In this document: positions 44,847-54,127 of the stretch, one piece after another | Layout of the letters: each line of letters begins with the position of its first letter | How positions within the stretch are numbered: the stretch's first letter is position 1 | Origin: Paludibacter sp. | GTDB taxonomy: Bacteria > Bacteroidota > Bacteroidia > Bacteroidales > Paludibacteraceae | DNA: 64,000 nt | Direction: 5' to 3' | NCBI GenBank assembly: GCA_031292575.1 | Contig: JARLGX010000023.1 | Location: 1 to 64,000 of the forward strand | Made by a program: the position numbers and the translations under genes | Notes under the pieces: model-generated | Database searches by the model: none | What the model saw: only the letters and a program-made list of their open reading frames with translations | What the model was told of the DNA's origin: nothing

Positions 44847-44876
44847 TCTCTTAGTTTAATAACTCCTGTAAAGTTA

Positions 44877-45683
44877 TTAGAATACTGTTTGAATCTTCAA
44901 TGCATTACCTGAATTGAAAAGATAATAATTAGAACCGGCTTTTTGATAAAACTCAATTCCAATACAACTCAAAAGACTATCGTCAGTTGTCAGTGTTGGA
45001 CTTCCAGGCAAAGTACTTATAATTGAAATTGGATCTGAAACAGTTGTTCCAACTTCAATATAATCCGAATAAGTAATATTTGAAAGTTCATTCAAGGCTG
45101 AGTCAATTGGCTCATACGTTTTTGTAGATGAATTAAAAGCAAAATCAGATAGTACCGAAATTGCATTCACCAAACGAAAATGAGTTGCTCCTAAAGGTGC
45201 TTTCACTTGATTTAGTGCATTGAAGGCCACAACAGACAGAGTCACTGCGTTTCGATCTTCACTTGCTACAACTTCTACAGGTGCTGTAAACATTCCTTCA
45301 AAATAACTATTACGGTTGAAATTCAGACCTACCAAGTACTTTGATTGAGTTGAAACTAAAATGGCACGATACCCACGAGCTTCAGTTTGATCTTCAAGGT
45401 TAATCTTTTTCATGATACTTGTTAATCTTCCTGTTAGTTGAGGGTCGCTCATTTGTTTCATTAATTGAGCTAATCCAATACGAACCGACTTGCCGACTGT
45501 TGCACAGCCTCCAAATTCATTCATATTTTCACGAGTCCTTACAAATGCAGGATCACTTTTTATCTGTTCTGCACTTGCACCACCATTTAATCCGGCAAAA
45601 TTGCCTTTTAAACCTTTAATTTTAAAGTGACGTATGTCCCCAATCGTCCCTTTGTACTTCACATTTCCAAGCTGTCTGGCCAT
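44877..45683 (-). CDS. Conserved Bacteroidota protein of unknown function
   Basis: 268-aa protein of a family I have seen often in Bacteroidota, with the hallmark start MARQLGNVKYKGTIGDIRHF and the motif DPAFVRTRENMNEFGGCA (about 44-61). No enzymatic motif, signal peptide or membrane segment is visible. The C-terminal part is beta-rich (NAVTLSVVAFNALNQVKAPLGATHFRL). Function is unknown; relatives often lie in mobile or phage-like regions (from memory, unverified). It is a single-gene unit with a promoter-like CAAAGATA (45727-45734, -7 box on minus) and a strong terminator. Confidence 0.75.
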   Translation of the reverse strand: MARQLGNVKYKGTIGDIRHFKIKGLKGNFAGLNGGASAEQIKSDPAFVRTRENMNEFGGCATVGKSVRIGLAQLMKQMSDPQLTGRLTSIMKKINLEDQTEARGYRAILVSTQSKYLVGLNFNRNSYFEGMFTAPVEVVASEDRNAVTLSVVAFNALNQVKAPLGATHFRLVNAISVLSDFAFNSSTKTYEPIDSALNELSNITYSDYIEVGTTVSDPISIISTLPGSPTLTTDDSLLSCIGIEFYQKAGSNYYLFNSGNALKIQTVF

Positions 45684-46108
45684 TGTAGTATGTTTTAACG
45701 AAATTCATTTAGTCAAATTTCAATTTCAAAGATACTAAATCGCTGACATAGTTATAAATACATAAATAATGCTAAATGGGGAATTATAGTGCTAATTATC
45801 GTACAAATCTCAAATATCAAAAAAAAATGTTTGAGTCTTAGATGGTGATGGATTAATAATATCTGATATTTTCAAAACATGTATAAACTAAAAGTTGATT
45901 ATATACGGATTTGTAAAGCCTATGAGCCAATATTATTGTCGTGAACTCATAAACTATCAGGTATTGAATATGAGTGCTAAAAACGATAAGAAGGGTTTGT
46001 ATGCAATAATAGATAATTTCTAAATGAAATTAAATACTTTCATAAATACAAAAAAACAAGCCGTTTATGTGTTTGTTATTTGTTACTTATTTCATTTTTA
46101 TGTATTCA

Positions 46109-46131
46109 ATTTGTGCACATTTTGTGCACAT
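46109..46131. promoter_or_regulatory. Putative integrase arm-type site, right end
   Basis: Identical over 23 bp to 28035-28057; a further TGTGCACAAA follows near 46152. Matching repeats at both ends are as expected for integrase or excisionase binding. Confidence 0.6.
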
Positions 46132-46156
46132 GATTAAAAATAGCTGTTTTGTGTGC

Positions 46157-46205
46157 ACAAAAAAGAGACTGAAATTAAGCCTAAATAGCTTATTTTCAAT
46201 CTCTT
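46157..46205 (-). terminator. tRNA-Pro terminator supplied by the island
   Basis: On the minus strand, AAGAGATTGAAAATAAGC / GCTTAATTTCAGTCTCTT form an 18-bp stem with mismatches, followed by TTTTTTG, shortly after the tRNA 3' end. Confidence 0.75.
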
Positions 46206-46208
46206 CCT

Positions 46209-46257
46209 TTTGTCGGGGTAGCGGGATTCGAACCCACGACCCCCTGCTCCCAAAGCA
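46209..46257 (-). repeat. Right attachment site within tRNA-Pro
   Basis: 49-bp perfect direct copy of 27873-27921. It forms the 3' half of the intact tRNA-Pro gene. Confidence 0.93.
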
Positions 46258-46287
46258 GGTGCGCTAACCGGACTGCGCTACACCCCG
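46213..46287 (-). tRNA. tRNA-Pro (UGG anticodon)
   Basis: The minus-strand sequence folds as a tRNA. Acceptor arms are CGGGGTG and its partner in CTACCCCG. The D arm is GCGCAGTCCGGTTAGCGC. The anticodon arm is CCTGC TTTGGGA GCAGG with anticodon TGG, and the T arm GTGGGTTCGAATCCCGC-like. The 3' CCA is not encoded. It is intact although the 3' half is shared with the island attachment site, because the element restores the sequence on integration. Confidence 0.95.
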
Positions 46288-46426
46288 TTGCTATTCTATT
46301 TCTGAAAAGCGAGTGCAAAGATACTCTCTTTTTCGGATATAACAAATTATTTGTTGTATTTTTGTCATGAAATGATTTCAATAATTTTAATTGTTATCCA
46401 ATTCACTGAAAATTAAAATTATAATA

Positions 46427-47554
46427 ATGGCCGGCATTTACATTCATATTCCGTTTTGTAAAAAAAGATGTACATATTGCGATTTTTATACGGAAGTTGC
46501 ACCCCAATTTATACCTAAGTTAGTTGACTCAATAGTAAAAGAGCTATTTTTGCGAAAAGACTATTTAAAAAATGTAACCATTAACTCCATATATTTTGGT
46601 GGAGGAACTCCAAGTATTTTAAATTATCAACAGTTCGCAAAAGTTTTTGAAACGATTTATTCAATTTTTACAGTTGAAAACGATGCTGAAATTACTTTTG
46701 AAGCAAATCCTGATGATTTAACACCTGAGTTTTTAAGTTCCATCCAATCACTCCCCTTCAATCGGGTAAGTATAGGAATTCAATCGTTCGATGATGAAGA
46801 TTTAAAGCGAATTAACCGACGTCATACATCAAAACAAGCGATTGAGGCTGTTAAGAATGTAAAAAATTCAGGTTTCTCTAATATTAGTATAGATTTAATA
46901 TATGGGTTACCTTTTCAAACTTTTGAGAAATGGGGAAAACAAGTTGATATAGCGTTAAGTCTTCAAATACAGCATGTTTCGGCTTATGGCTTAACTTACG
47001 AAGAAGGTACAGAGTTATGGAAACAGCGCGAAAAAGGAATAATAAAACCAGTTGAAGATGAAGTAATGAATGAAATGTATTTATTGTTGGTTAAGAAAAT
47101 GAAACAAAACGGATTAGAAGCTTACGAAATTTCTAACTTTGCATTACCCAATTATTATTCGCACCATAACACATCTTATTGGAAACAAGAACCTTATTTG
47201 GGAATTGGTCCATCGGCTCATTCATACAATTTGAATTCAAGACAATGGAACATATCTTCAATTGTTGATTATATTTCAGCAATTGATAATAATAGCAAGT
47301 ATTTTGATGTAGAGGAATTGACGGATAGTGACAAGTATAATGATTACGTGATGGTTTCTTTGCGAACTAAAAATGGTATTGATTTAGCATTTTTGGAAAA
47401 AGAATTTGGAGAAGAAATGCTAAACTACTGTTTACAAAATTTAAATCCATTTATTGAAAGTAATAAAGTATTGCTGAATGATAGAAATATTAGTTTAACT
47501 GTCGATGGAATACTGATTTCCAACCTCATATTAATCCAAATTATGAAGATATAA
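46427..47554 (+). CDS. hemW: Radical SAM heme chaperone HemW
   Basis: 375 aa from MAGIYIHIPFC, chosen because family members begin here; 12 codons further upstream are open but atypical. The radical SAM cluster motif is CKKRCTYCDFY (Cx3Cx2C). Further landmarks are IYFGGGTPSIL, FEANPDDL, RVSIGIQSFDDEDLKRINRRH and YGLPFQT. HemW, formerly annotated as oxygen-independent coproporphyrinogen oxidase, inserts heme into target proteins; it has the fourth cysteine (DFYTEV context) pattern of HemW rather than HemN. It is the first gene outside the island on the right. Confidence 0.92.
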   Translation: MAGIYIHIPFCKKRCTYCDFYTEVAPQFIPKLVDSIVKELFLRKDYLKNVTINSIYFGGGTPSILNYQQFAKVFETIYSIFTVENDAEITFEANPDDLTPEFLSSIQSLPFNRVSIGIQSFDDEDLKRINRRHTSKQAIEAVKNVKNSGFSNISIDLIYGLPFQTFEKWGKQVDIALSLQIQHVSAYGLTYEEGTELWKQREKGIIKPVEDEVMNEMYLLLVKKMKQNGLEAYEISNFALPNYYSHHNTSYWKQEPYLGIGPSAHSYNLNSRQWNISSIVDYISAIDNNSKYFDVEELTDSDKYNDYVMVSLRTKNGIDLAFLEKEFGEEMLNYCLQNLNPFIESNKVLLNDRNISLTVDGILISNLILIQIMKI

Positions 47555-47601
47555 TTTATAAAAATGTAGTACTTTTGTGGCTTCAATATGTAAAAAGAAA
47601 T

Positions 47602-49917
47602 ATGGAAAAAAAGACTAAAAAAAGTGATATCAGGTCGAGATTTAAACGTATATTTTGGCGATTATTTGTCCTGGGCGTTCTTTCTCTTGTTTTAATGTTT
47701 GTATTTATCAATATTGGCTGGATAGGGTATCTGCCTCCGCTTGATGAGTTACAAAATCCAAAAAACAAGTATGCAACAGAAGTATATTCTTCTGATTTAC
47801 AGCTTTTAGGTCGTTATTTTTACAACAAACAAAACAGAGTTGGTGTTCACTATAATGAAATTTCAAAAAACGTTGTAAATGCATTAGTTGCAACAGAAGA
47901 TGCACGGTTTTACGAACATTCCGGAATAGATGGAATTGCTCTTTCCCGGGTGATAATTAAAACAGGAATTTTACATCTAAAAAATTCTGGTGGTGGAAGT
48001 ACCATCACTCAGCAACTTGCCAAACTGCTTTATTCACCACAAACTAATAATTTTATTGAACGCGCATTACAGAAACCTATTGAATGGGTTATTTCTGTTA
48101 AGCTTGAAAAATTATATACAAAAGAGGAAATATTGGCAATGTACCTCAACCAGTTTGACTTTCTGAACAATGCCGTGGGTATAAAATCAGCTTCCCAAAT
48201 ATATTTTAGTAAATTACCTGCTAACTTAAAAATTGAAGAAGCTGCAACACTCATCGGAATGTGCAAAAACCCTTCGTATTTCAATCCTGTAAGATTTAAT
48301 CAAAGAACTCGTGAGCGTAGAAATGTGGTACTTGACCAAATGAGAAAAGCAGATTATATTACAAGACAACAATTCGATTCGTTAAAAGCCATACCCCTTA
48401 CGCTCAAATATCATAGTGTAGATCACAAGTTGGGACTTGCTGCTTATTTTAGAGAATATCTGCGAATGCTACTTACTGCTAAAGAACCTAAAGAAAGTGA
48501 TTATGCCAGCTGGCAAAAGGGTAAGTATGAAGAAGATAAAAATGCATGGGATACAAATCCACTTTACGGCTTCTGCAATAAAAACAAAAAACCTGATGGG
48601 ACACCTTATAATATTTATACAGATGGTTTAAAAATTTATACCACCATAGACTCACGCATGCAACGATATGCTGAAGATGCTGTAGATGAACATATGCGGT
48701 CACTTCAAAAAGAATTTTTCAAGGAAAAGAAAAACAGAAGCTATGCACCTTTTGCCAGAAACATGAATCAGGCAGACATTGAAGCAACTTTAAACCGATC
48801 TATGAAACAATCAGATCGTTATTTGAAAATGAAAGCTGCAGGTAATAGTGAAGATGAAATCGAAAATTCATTCAAACAACGAATTGAGATGCAGGTTTTT
48901 TCCTACGATGGAAATATTGATACAATCATGTCACCGTTAGATTCTATCCGTTACCATAAGTACTTCTTAAGATGTGGATTTATGTCAATGGACCCACATA
49001 ATGGTCAGGTAAAAGCTTACATTGGAGGCCCTGATTTTTCTCAATTCCAGTACGACATGGTAAATGTAGGTCGCCGTCAGGTTGGTTCAACAGTTAAGCC
49101 GTTCTTATATACCTTGGCCATGGAAGAAGGCATGTGGCCTTGTGATAAAACCGTATGGCAGCCAATCACTTTAATAGATGGAAATGGAAGGCCTTGGTCA
49201 CCAAAAACTACTACAAAAAATAAAAAAATTGGAGATATTGTTTCGTTACGTTGGGGGTTATCTAACTCAGACAACTGGATATCGGCTTATTTAATGAGCT
49301 TATTCTCGCCCGAAGCCATGGTTAAACTTATGCGCTCGTTTGGGATCAAAGGACAAATAGATCCGGTTGTTTCCTTGGCTTTAGGACCTTGTGAAATTTC
49401 TGTTGGCGAAATGGTTGATGCTTATACTGCCTTTCCAAATAAAGGAATTCGTGTTGAACCAGTGTATGTAACCCGTATTGAAGATGCGAACGGAAATGTG
49501 ATTGGAAAATTCACACCGCAAATGCATGAAATTTTTAGCGAAACCACTGCTTACAAGATGATTTACATGATGCGTGCCGTTGTAGATGGAGGTACTGGTG
49601 GACATATTCGTACTCGTTACGGACTAACCATGCCAATGGGTGGTAAAACTGGAACTACTCAAAACAATTCTGACGGTTGGTTTATGGGTTATACGCCTTC
49701 GCTGGTATCCGGCGTTTGGGTTGGCGGTGAAGACCGATCGATTCACTTCGATAATATTGCTCAGGGACAAGGAGCAAGTATGGCACTACCAATATGGGCA
49801 TTGTATATGAAAAAAGTACTGGCCGACAAAGATTTAGGATATTCTTCGTCAGAACAATTTGATATTCCAAGCTCATTTAATGCAAATTCAGGATGCGAAG
49901 CAAACGCTTTTGAATAA
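47602..49917 (+). CDS. Class A penicillin-binding protein (transglycosylase/transpeptidase)
   Basis: Bifunctional peptidoglycan synthase, 771 aa from MEKKTKKSDIRSR. A cytoplasmic basic tail and one transmembrane helix (about 20-42; LFVLGVLSLVLMFVFINIGW) precede the GT51 glycosyltransferase domain: EDARFYEHSGIDGIALSRV (catalytic Glu) and GGGSTITQQLAKLLY. The transpeptidase domain carries the SxxK motif GSTVKPFLYTLA, SxN as LSNSDNWIS and KTGTT near the end. Most like PBP1a. It is spaced 20 bp from the TPR protein gene and may share its transcript. Confidence 0.95.
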   Translation: MEKKTKKSDIRSRFKRIFWRLFVLGVLSLVLMFVFINIGWIGYLPPLDELQNPKNKYATEVYSSDLQLLGRYFYNKQNRVGVHYNEISKNVVNALVATEDARFYEHSGIDGIALSRVIIKTGILHLKNSGGGSTITQQLAKLLYSPQTNNFIERALQKPIEWVISVKLEKLYTKEEILAMYLNQFDFLNNAVGIKSASQIYFSKLPANLKIEEAATLIGMCKNPSYFNPVRFNQRTRERRNVVLDQMRKADYITRQQFDSLKAIPLTLKYHSVDHKLGLAAYFREYLRMLLTAKEPKESDYASWQKGKYEEDKNAWDTNPLYGFCNKNKKPDGTPYNIYTDGLKIYTTIDSRMQRYAEDAVDEHMRSLQKEFFKEKKNRSYAPFARNMNQADIEATLNRSMKQSDRYLKMKAAGNSEDEIENSFKQRIEMQVFSYDGNIDTIMSPLDSIRYHKYFLRCGFMSMDPHNGQVKAYIGGPDFSQFQYDMVNVGRRQVGSTVKPFLYTLAMEEGMWPCDKTVWQPITLIDGNGRPWSPKTTTKNKKIGDIVSLRWGLSNSDNWISAYLMSLFSPEAMVKLMRSFGIKGQIDPVVSLALGPCEISVGEMVDAYTAFPNKGIRVEPVYVTRIEDANGNVIGKFTPQMHEIFSETTAYKMIYMMRAVVDGGTGGHIRTRYGLTMPMGGKTGTTQNNSDGWFMGYTPSLVSGVWVGGEDRSIHFDNIAQGQGASMALPIWALYMKKVLADKDLGYSSSEQFDIPSSFNANSGCEANAFE

Positions 49918-49937
49918 TTAATTTAATAATTAGATTC

Positions 49938-51980
49938 TTGAAAAAAATTATTTTTATTACAACTTGTCTTCTGTTTCAGGTATTTGCCATGGCTCAGTGG
50001 AATACTGACCGAATCATGGATATCGGTCAAAATGCACTGTATTTTGAAGACTATGTACTTTCCATTCAATACTTTAATCAGGTAATTAAGATTAAACCTT
50101 ATTTAGCCGAGCCATATTTAAATAGAGCAATAGCCAAAATTCAACTCGGCGATTACCAAGGTGCCGATCAAGATTGTACAGAAGCTATTAATAAAAACCC
50201 ATTTATGCCTCAGGCTTATTACGCACGTGGTTTTGCCCGTAGGAAAATGAATTATTATAAAGAAGCTATTGCCGATTTCAGTAAAGCTTTAGAATTTAGT
50301 CCAAACAGTTTATATTTGATAATGAACAGGATGGATGCGAGAGATGCCAACAAAGATTATAAAGGAGCATTAGTTGATTTGGAAACATACTTGAAATTAA
50401 GTCCAAAAACAACTAATTTGTTATATGAAAAAGGCAGATTGGAATTAGAATTAAACGATACCATTAAAGCTGAAAACACTTTCAATCTTTTTGTACAAAA
50501 AGATAGTACAAATTGTTTAGCATGGAGTGCAAGAGCCATTCTACGTATGCAGCGGAATGACAAAGATGGGGCGTATAAAGACTATTCTGAAGCTATTAAA
50601 AGAAATTCAAGTTATGTAGGTGACTATATCAACCGTGGAATTTTAAATGTTGATAAGAAAAACTATAATCAAGCTCTGAGCGATTACAATGCAGCTGTAA
50701 AATTAGAGAAAAACAATTCATTGGTCTATTATAACAGAGGTTTATTGCGTGCAAATTTGGGAGATTATAATAATGCCTTAACTGATTTGACTAAAGTGTT
50801 AACATTGGATTCAACTAACAATGAAGCTTTATTACAAAAAGCCATGGTTGAATACACTTTAAAAGATTACAGATCAACAATAAAAGACTACAAAAAAATA
50901 ATTTCTAAATTTAAATATTTTATACCGGCTTATATGGGTATTGCTCAGTCCGAATCTGCTCTTGGCAATCAAAAAGCTGCATTTCAATATCAGCAATTAG
51001 CAAGCAATATTGAAAAAAATAAAGATTATATCAATAGAAAAAATAAAGAAACCATAAAGGCAACTAACAAGTTAGCAACAAACACACAAAAAAGCTCTAC
51101 CAGCCATAAAACAGAATTTTTCAACCGATTTGCTGCACAAAACCTGGATGATACAGATACCGATACAAAATATACGAATGATGCCGCTCGCGGTGCGGTG
51201 CAAGATAAGTATACTGATGTTGTAAACGAAAAAAACTTTGTATTGACTTATTATACAAAAGCTGATGAAATTCGTCGAACAAATTTGTATTATCCTTTAT
51301 TAGAAGAATATAATAAGCAAAAGAAGCTTAGTTCAATTTTAAAAATCACCAATAATGAATTACCACTTACAGCCGAATTGATTAACAGTCATTTTGATGC
51401 AATTAACGAAATCTCATTAAAATTATCAAAAGACAACGATAATGCTGATATTTATTTTAATCGGTCTTTAGAATTTGCAATGGTACAGGACTTTAATAGC
51501 GCAATTGAAGATTTAAACAAAGCAATTCTTCTACGACCGGATTTTATGTTAGCTTACTTTTGTAGGGCAAACTTTCGCTATAAATTAGTTGATTTTAATA
51601 AAAATACAGTAGATCAGGATAATAACTTATTGGTTGAGGGATCGAAAAATATTAAAAAAACAGTTTCTGAAAAGCAATCTCTATTTGATGTTAAACTTAT
51701 AATGTATGATTACGAAAAAGTTAATGAACTTAATCCTGACTTCTCGTTTGCTTACTATAATAAAGCTAATATATTATGTACTCAAAAGGACTTTTTAACT
51801 GCCATTTCAAATTATACAAAAGCTATTGAAATTGATCCGGAATTTGCAGAAGCTTATTTCAATCGAGGATTAACATATTTGTATATTGGCGAAGATACAA
51901 AAGGATTGTCCGACTTGAGTAAAGCGGGGGAACTGGGAATTTATAAAGCATATAATTTAATTCAACGCTTTAAGAAATAA
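49938..51980 (+). CDS. Exported tetratricopeptide-repeat protein
   Basis: 680 aa, starting at TTG, with a signal peptide (MKKIIFITTCLLFQVFAMAQ). It contains about eight TPR units in the N-terminal 350 residues (for example YLAEPYLNRAIAKIQLGDYQ, YVGDYINRGILNVDKKNYNQ, SLVYYNRGLLRANLGDYNN), a non-TPR middle (about 370-490), and more TPRs at the C terminus (AEAYFNRGLTYLYIGEDTK). TPRs bind protein partners; it probably acts as an envelope scaffold. It follows the penicillin-binding protein gene by 20 bp, so a link with cell-wall synthesis is suggested but not shown. A bidirectional terminator follows. Confidence 0.88.
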   Translation: MKKIIFITTCLLFQVFAMAQWNTDRIMDIGQNALYFEDYVLSIQYFNQVIKIKPYLAEPYLNRAIAKIQLGDYQGADQDCTEAINKNPFMPQAYYARGFARRKMNYYKEAIADFSKALEFSPNSLYLIMNRMDARDANKDYKGALVDLETYLKLSPKTTNLLYEKGRLELELNDTIKAENTFNLFVQKDSTNCLAWSARAILRMQRNDKDGAYKDYSEAIKRNSSYVGDYINRGILNVDKKNYNQALSDYNAAVKLEKNNSLVYYNRGLLRANLGDYNNALTDLTKVLTLDSTNNEALLQKAMVEYTLKDYRSTIKDYKKIISKFKYFIPAYMGIAQSESALGNQKAAFQYQQLASNIEKNKDYINRKNKETIKATNKLATNTQKSSTSHKTEFFNRFAAQNLDDTDTDTKYTNDAARGAVQDKYTDVVNEKNFVLTYYTKADEIRRTNLYYPLLEEYNKQKKLSSILKITNNELPLTAELINSHFDAINEISLKLSKDNDNADIYFNRSLEFAMVQDFNSAIEDLNKAILLRPDFMLAYFCRANFRYKLVDFNKNTVDQDNNLLVEGSKNIKKTVSEKQSLFDVKLIMYDYEKVNELNPDFSFAYYNKANILCTQKDFLTAISNYTKAIEIDPEFAEAYFNRGLTYLYIGEDTKGLSDLSKAGELGIYKAYNLIQRFKK

Positions 51981-51992
51981 AGACTCAAAAGA

Positions 51993-52042
51993 TAAACAGA
52001 ATCGGCTGAACATCATCAAAAATGCTCAGCCGATTCTGTTTA
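51993..52042. terminator. Bidirectional terminator between the TPR and oxyR genes
   Basis: TAAACAGAATCGGCTGA ... TCAGCCGATTCTGTTTA: 17-bp perfect arms around a 16-nt loop. Confidence 0.85.
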
Positions 52043-52052
52043 TAATAATGCA

Positions 52053-52979
52053 CTATAACTTTATTGCAAATTTTTTCAACCGTGGATCCAACATATGAGA
52101 AGGAATAATTTGTTTAACACATTCGGCAACAGCATTCAATATACCTTCGCGTACAAAGTCGTGTCGAATTACAACCGAAATCTCACGTGTTGCTTCTGGA
52201 TTTACAATTTCACGTAAATTCAATTTTTGTTTTTCGTTTAATAATTTGATATGTAACTCTGGAATAACGGTATATCCACCATTAATATCTACAATTTTAA
52301 TTAAAGTATCAATACTTCCAGCCTCGTAAGTCGAAGCATGTAGTGGCTTTTCATGGCAAAAATTAAAAACCTGGTTTCGCAAACAATGTCCTTCTTCCAG
52401 CACCCACAAATGTTCCAGAGGCATTTCAGAGGCTGAAAGTTCGGTATGCGAATAAATTGGTTCGTTAGGCGAAATATAAGCAACAAATTTCTCGTAATAT
52501 AATGGGACTTCAAGTATTTTCGAATCTTCCAATGGCGTGGAAAGAATAGCCATATCAATTTCGGCTATTCGTAGTTTTTCAATAATAGTATCTGTATGCA
52601 TTTCACTTATTTTCAACGAAATATCTGGATACAAATTTTTAAATGATGCAATAAATTGTGGCAACAGATAAGGTGCAATGGTTGGAATTATAGCAAGGTT
52701 TAGCGACCCTGAAAGTAAATTTTTCTCCGATCGTACACTTTCTTTTAATTGATTGGCCTGATAAATAATTATTTGTGCCTGATTGATGATTTGTTTTCCT
52801 ATTTCGGTGGTTTCAATCGGTTGGCGTGAACGGTCAAAAATCTTACAATCGAGTTCGTCTTCCAGCTTTTGAATCATGGCACTGAGAGTTGGTTGGGTTA
52901 CTCCGCACAATTCGGCAGCACGTACAAAATGACGCGTCTTTTCCAAGGCTAAAACATATTCCAGTTGTTGTAAAGTCAT
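52053..52979 (-). CDS. oxyR: LysR-type peroxide sensor OxyR
   Basis: 308-aa LysR-family regulator. The N-terminal winged HTH is TLQQLEYVLALEKTRHFVRA and CGVTQPTLSAMIQKLEDEL. The effector domain contains the redox pair in EEGHCLRNQVFNFC: two cysteines nine positions apart, as Cys199 and Cys208 in E. coli OxyR. It therefore most likely senses hydrogen peroxide by disulfide formation and activates catalase/peroxidase-type genes, none of which are in the window. Full length. Confidence 0.93.
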   Translation of the reverse strand: MTLQQLEYVLALEKTRHFVRAAELCGVTQPTLSAMIQKLEDELDCKIFDRSRQPIETTEIGKQIINQAQIIIYQANQLKESVRSEKNLLSGSLNLAIIPTIAPYLLPQFIASFKNLYPDISLKISEMHTDTIIEKLRIAEIDMAILSTPLEDSKILEVPLYYEKFVAYISPNEPIYSHTELSASEMPLEHLWVLEEGHCLRNQVFNFCHEKPLHASTYEAGSIDTLIKIVDINGGYTVIPELHIKLLNEKQKLNLREIVNPEATREISVVIRHDFVREGILNAVAECVKQIIPSHMLDPRLKKFAIKL

Positions 52980-53197
52980 ACAATATAGTTTTTATCTATG
53001 CAAATGTAATAAATATATCTATTATTAGATTGTTTCATAAAAAAATAATTATCATCTAATTATCAATTGTTCATTACTTACTTTCAAATCTTTGTAAATC
53101 AGAAAAAATCAACAATAAATTTAATTGTGAATTCCGAATTATACTTTCTCCATTAACTTCTGTATCTTTGTGTTTCATCTAAAAATTGGAAATTGTT

Positions 53198-54064
53198 ATG
53201 AAGAAGAAAATATTAATTCTATGTTTGTTTATTTTCAGTTTGTCAACTACACAAGCCCAGTTACTTTGGGAAGTTACAGGAAATGGATTGAAGCATCCCT
53301 CCTATTTATTTGGTACACACCATTTTATTTCAATCCAATTCTTAGATAGTATCCCTGGTTTATACAAAGCTTTTAATGAATGTGATGCTGTTATTGGAGA
53401 GATTGTTTTCAATAATATTGATGCAACTTCACAAATTCAAAAGGCTGCTATCATGCCTAAACATACAAAGATCGAAGATTTGTTAAACGCCGAAGAATAT
53501 AAAATTGCCGATACAGAGTTGAAGTCGGTATTGAAATTCGGTTTAAAGGATGTTTCAATAATGAATCCATCACTTATACTTAACATGTATGAGATGGAAA
53601 TTTATAAAAAAAAGACCGGCTTTTCAGATAATCATCAGTCCGATTCATTTTTTCAGTTAGTTGCTTCTGAAAAAGACAAGAACGTTATTGGATTAGAAGA
53701 TGTAAATCAACAAATTGCAGTACTTTTTGGAAATGGGAGTTTGGAACAGCAAGCAGATCATTTAGTTGAAATAATCCAGCATAAAGACAGTGTTATCAAT
53801 GAAATGATTCTACAAAATAAACTTTATAAAGCTGGAAAGATTGATGAATTGCAGGAACAAGCTAAAAGCAATACGACGGGTATGACTACAACTGAATATG
53901 CTAAGTTAATTGAGGACAGAAATGCCGATTGGGTTGCAAAACTTCATGACTATTTTAAGCAGTCACCATGCTTTGTTGCAGTGGATGCCATTCATTTGGG
54001 TGGCAAAAACGGACTAATAAAGTTGTTGGAAAAAGATGGATATAAAGTGAAGGCGGTTGAATAA
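53198..54064 (+). CDS. TraB/GumN-family protein with signal peptide
   Basis: 288 aa from MKKKILILCLFIFSLSTTQAQ, a classical signal peptide, so exported. The TraB/GumN domain shows the N-terminal LWEVTGNGLKHPSYLFGTHH (the GTHH motif holds conserved His residues), FNECDAVIGEIVF with conserved Glu, and the C-terminal FVAVDAIHLGGKNGLIKLLE. TraB/Tiki-like relatives are proposed metalloproteases; the bacterial role is unclear. TATCTTTG about 37 bp upstream is a good -7 box, suggesting a single-gene unit. Confidence 0.85.
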   Translation: MKKKILILCLFIFSLSTTQAQLLWEVTGNGLKHPSYLFGTHHFISIQFLDSIPGLYKAFNECDAVIGEIVFNNIDATSQIQKAAIMPKHTKIEDLLNAEEYKIADTELKSVLKFGLKDVSIMNPSLILNMYEMEIYKKKTGFSDNHQSDSFFQLVASEKDKNVIGLEDVNQQIAVLFGNGSLEQQADHLVEIIQHKDSVINEMILQNKLYKAGKIDELQEQAKSNTTGMTTTEYAKLIEDRNADWVAKLHDYFKQSPCFVAVDAIHLGGKNGLIKLLEKDGYKVKAVE

Positions 54065-54127
54065 CATTATTATTCAATTTTAAACTTCATAATTTTCTAT
54101 TAAAACTCTTTTTTTTATATTAACTTA

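Larger units (their letters stand above)
42891..44876. other. 2-kb gene-free structured region of the island
   Basis: No credible ORF on either strand; short frames here are low-complexity. GC is visibly higher than in the neighbouring genes. The region is a succession of long inverted repeats (43175-43261, 43335-43688, 43815-44114, 44231-44328), two homologous hairpins (44499-44713) and 11-bp tandem repeats (44738-44778). It could hold structured RNAs, an origin of transfer or a replication site. Confidence 0.6.
27922..46208. mobile_element. Genomic island integrated in tRNA-Pro (about 18.3 kb)
   Basis: Bounded by the two 49-bp direct repeats. The integrase gene lies beside the left end, and identical 23-bp putative arm sites are near both ends. 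Cargo: integrase, a large unknown protein, two excisionase-like HTH proteins, a primase/helicase protein, a GCGC-type restriction-modification operon, a secreted endonuclease, umuDC, an SRAP gene and a 2-kb structured non-coding region. I see no relaxase or conjugation genes, so it is a non-conjugative or helper-dependent element. Confidence 0.9.
45684..46208. other. Gene-free right end of the island
   Basis: About 525 bp with no credible ORF. It contains the promoter-like box for the 45683 gene, the right putative arm sites (46109-46131, and another TGTGCAC near 46152) and the terminator for tRNA-Pro. Confidence 0.6.

Noticed and set aside
42891-44876. Retron or diversity-generating element to explain the palindromes
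   Set aside because: No reverse transcriptase is encoded in the island or nearby.
27922-46208. Conjugative transposon
   Set aside because: No relaxase, coupling protein or tra genes are visible among the island genes.
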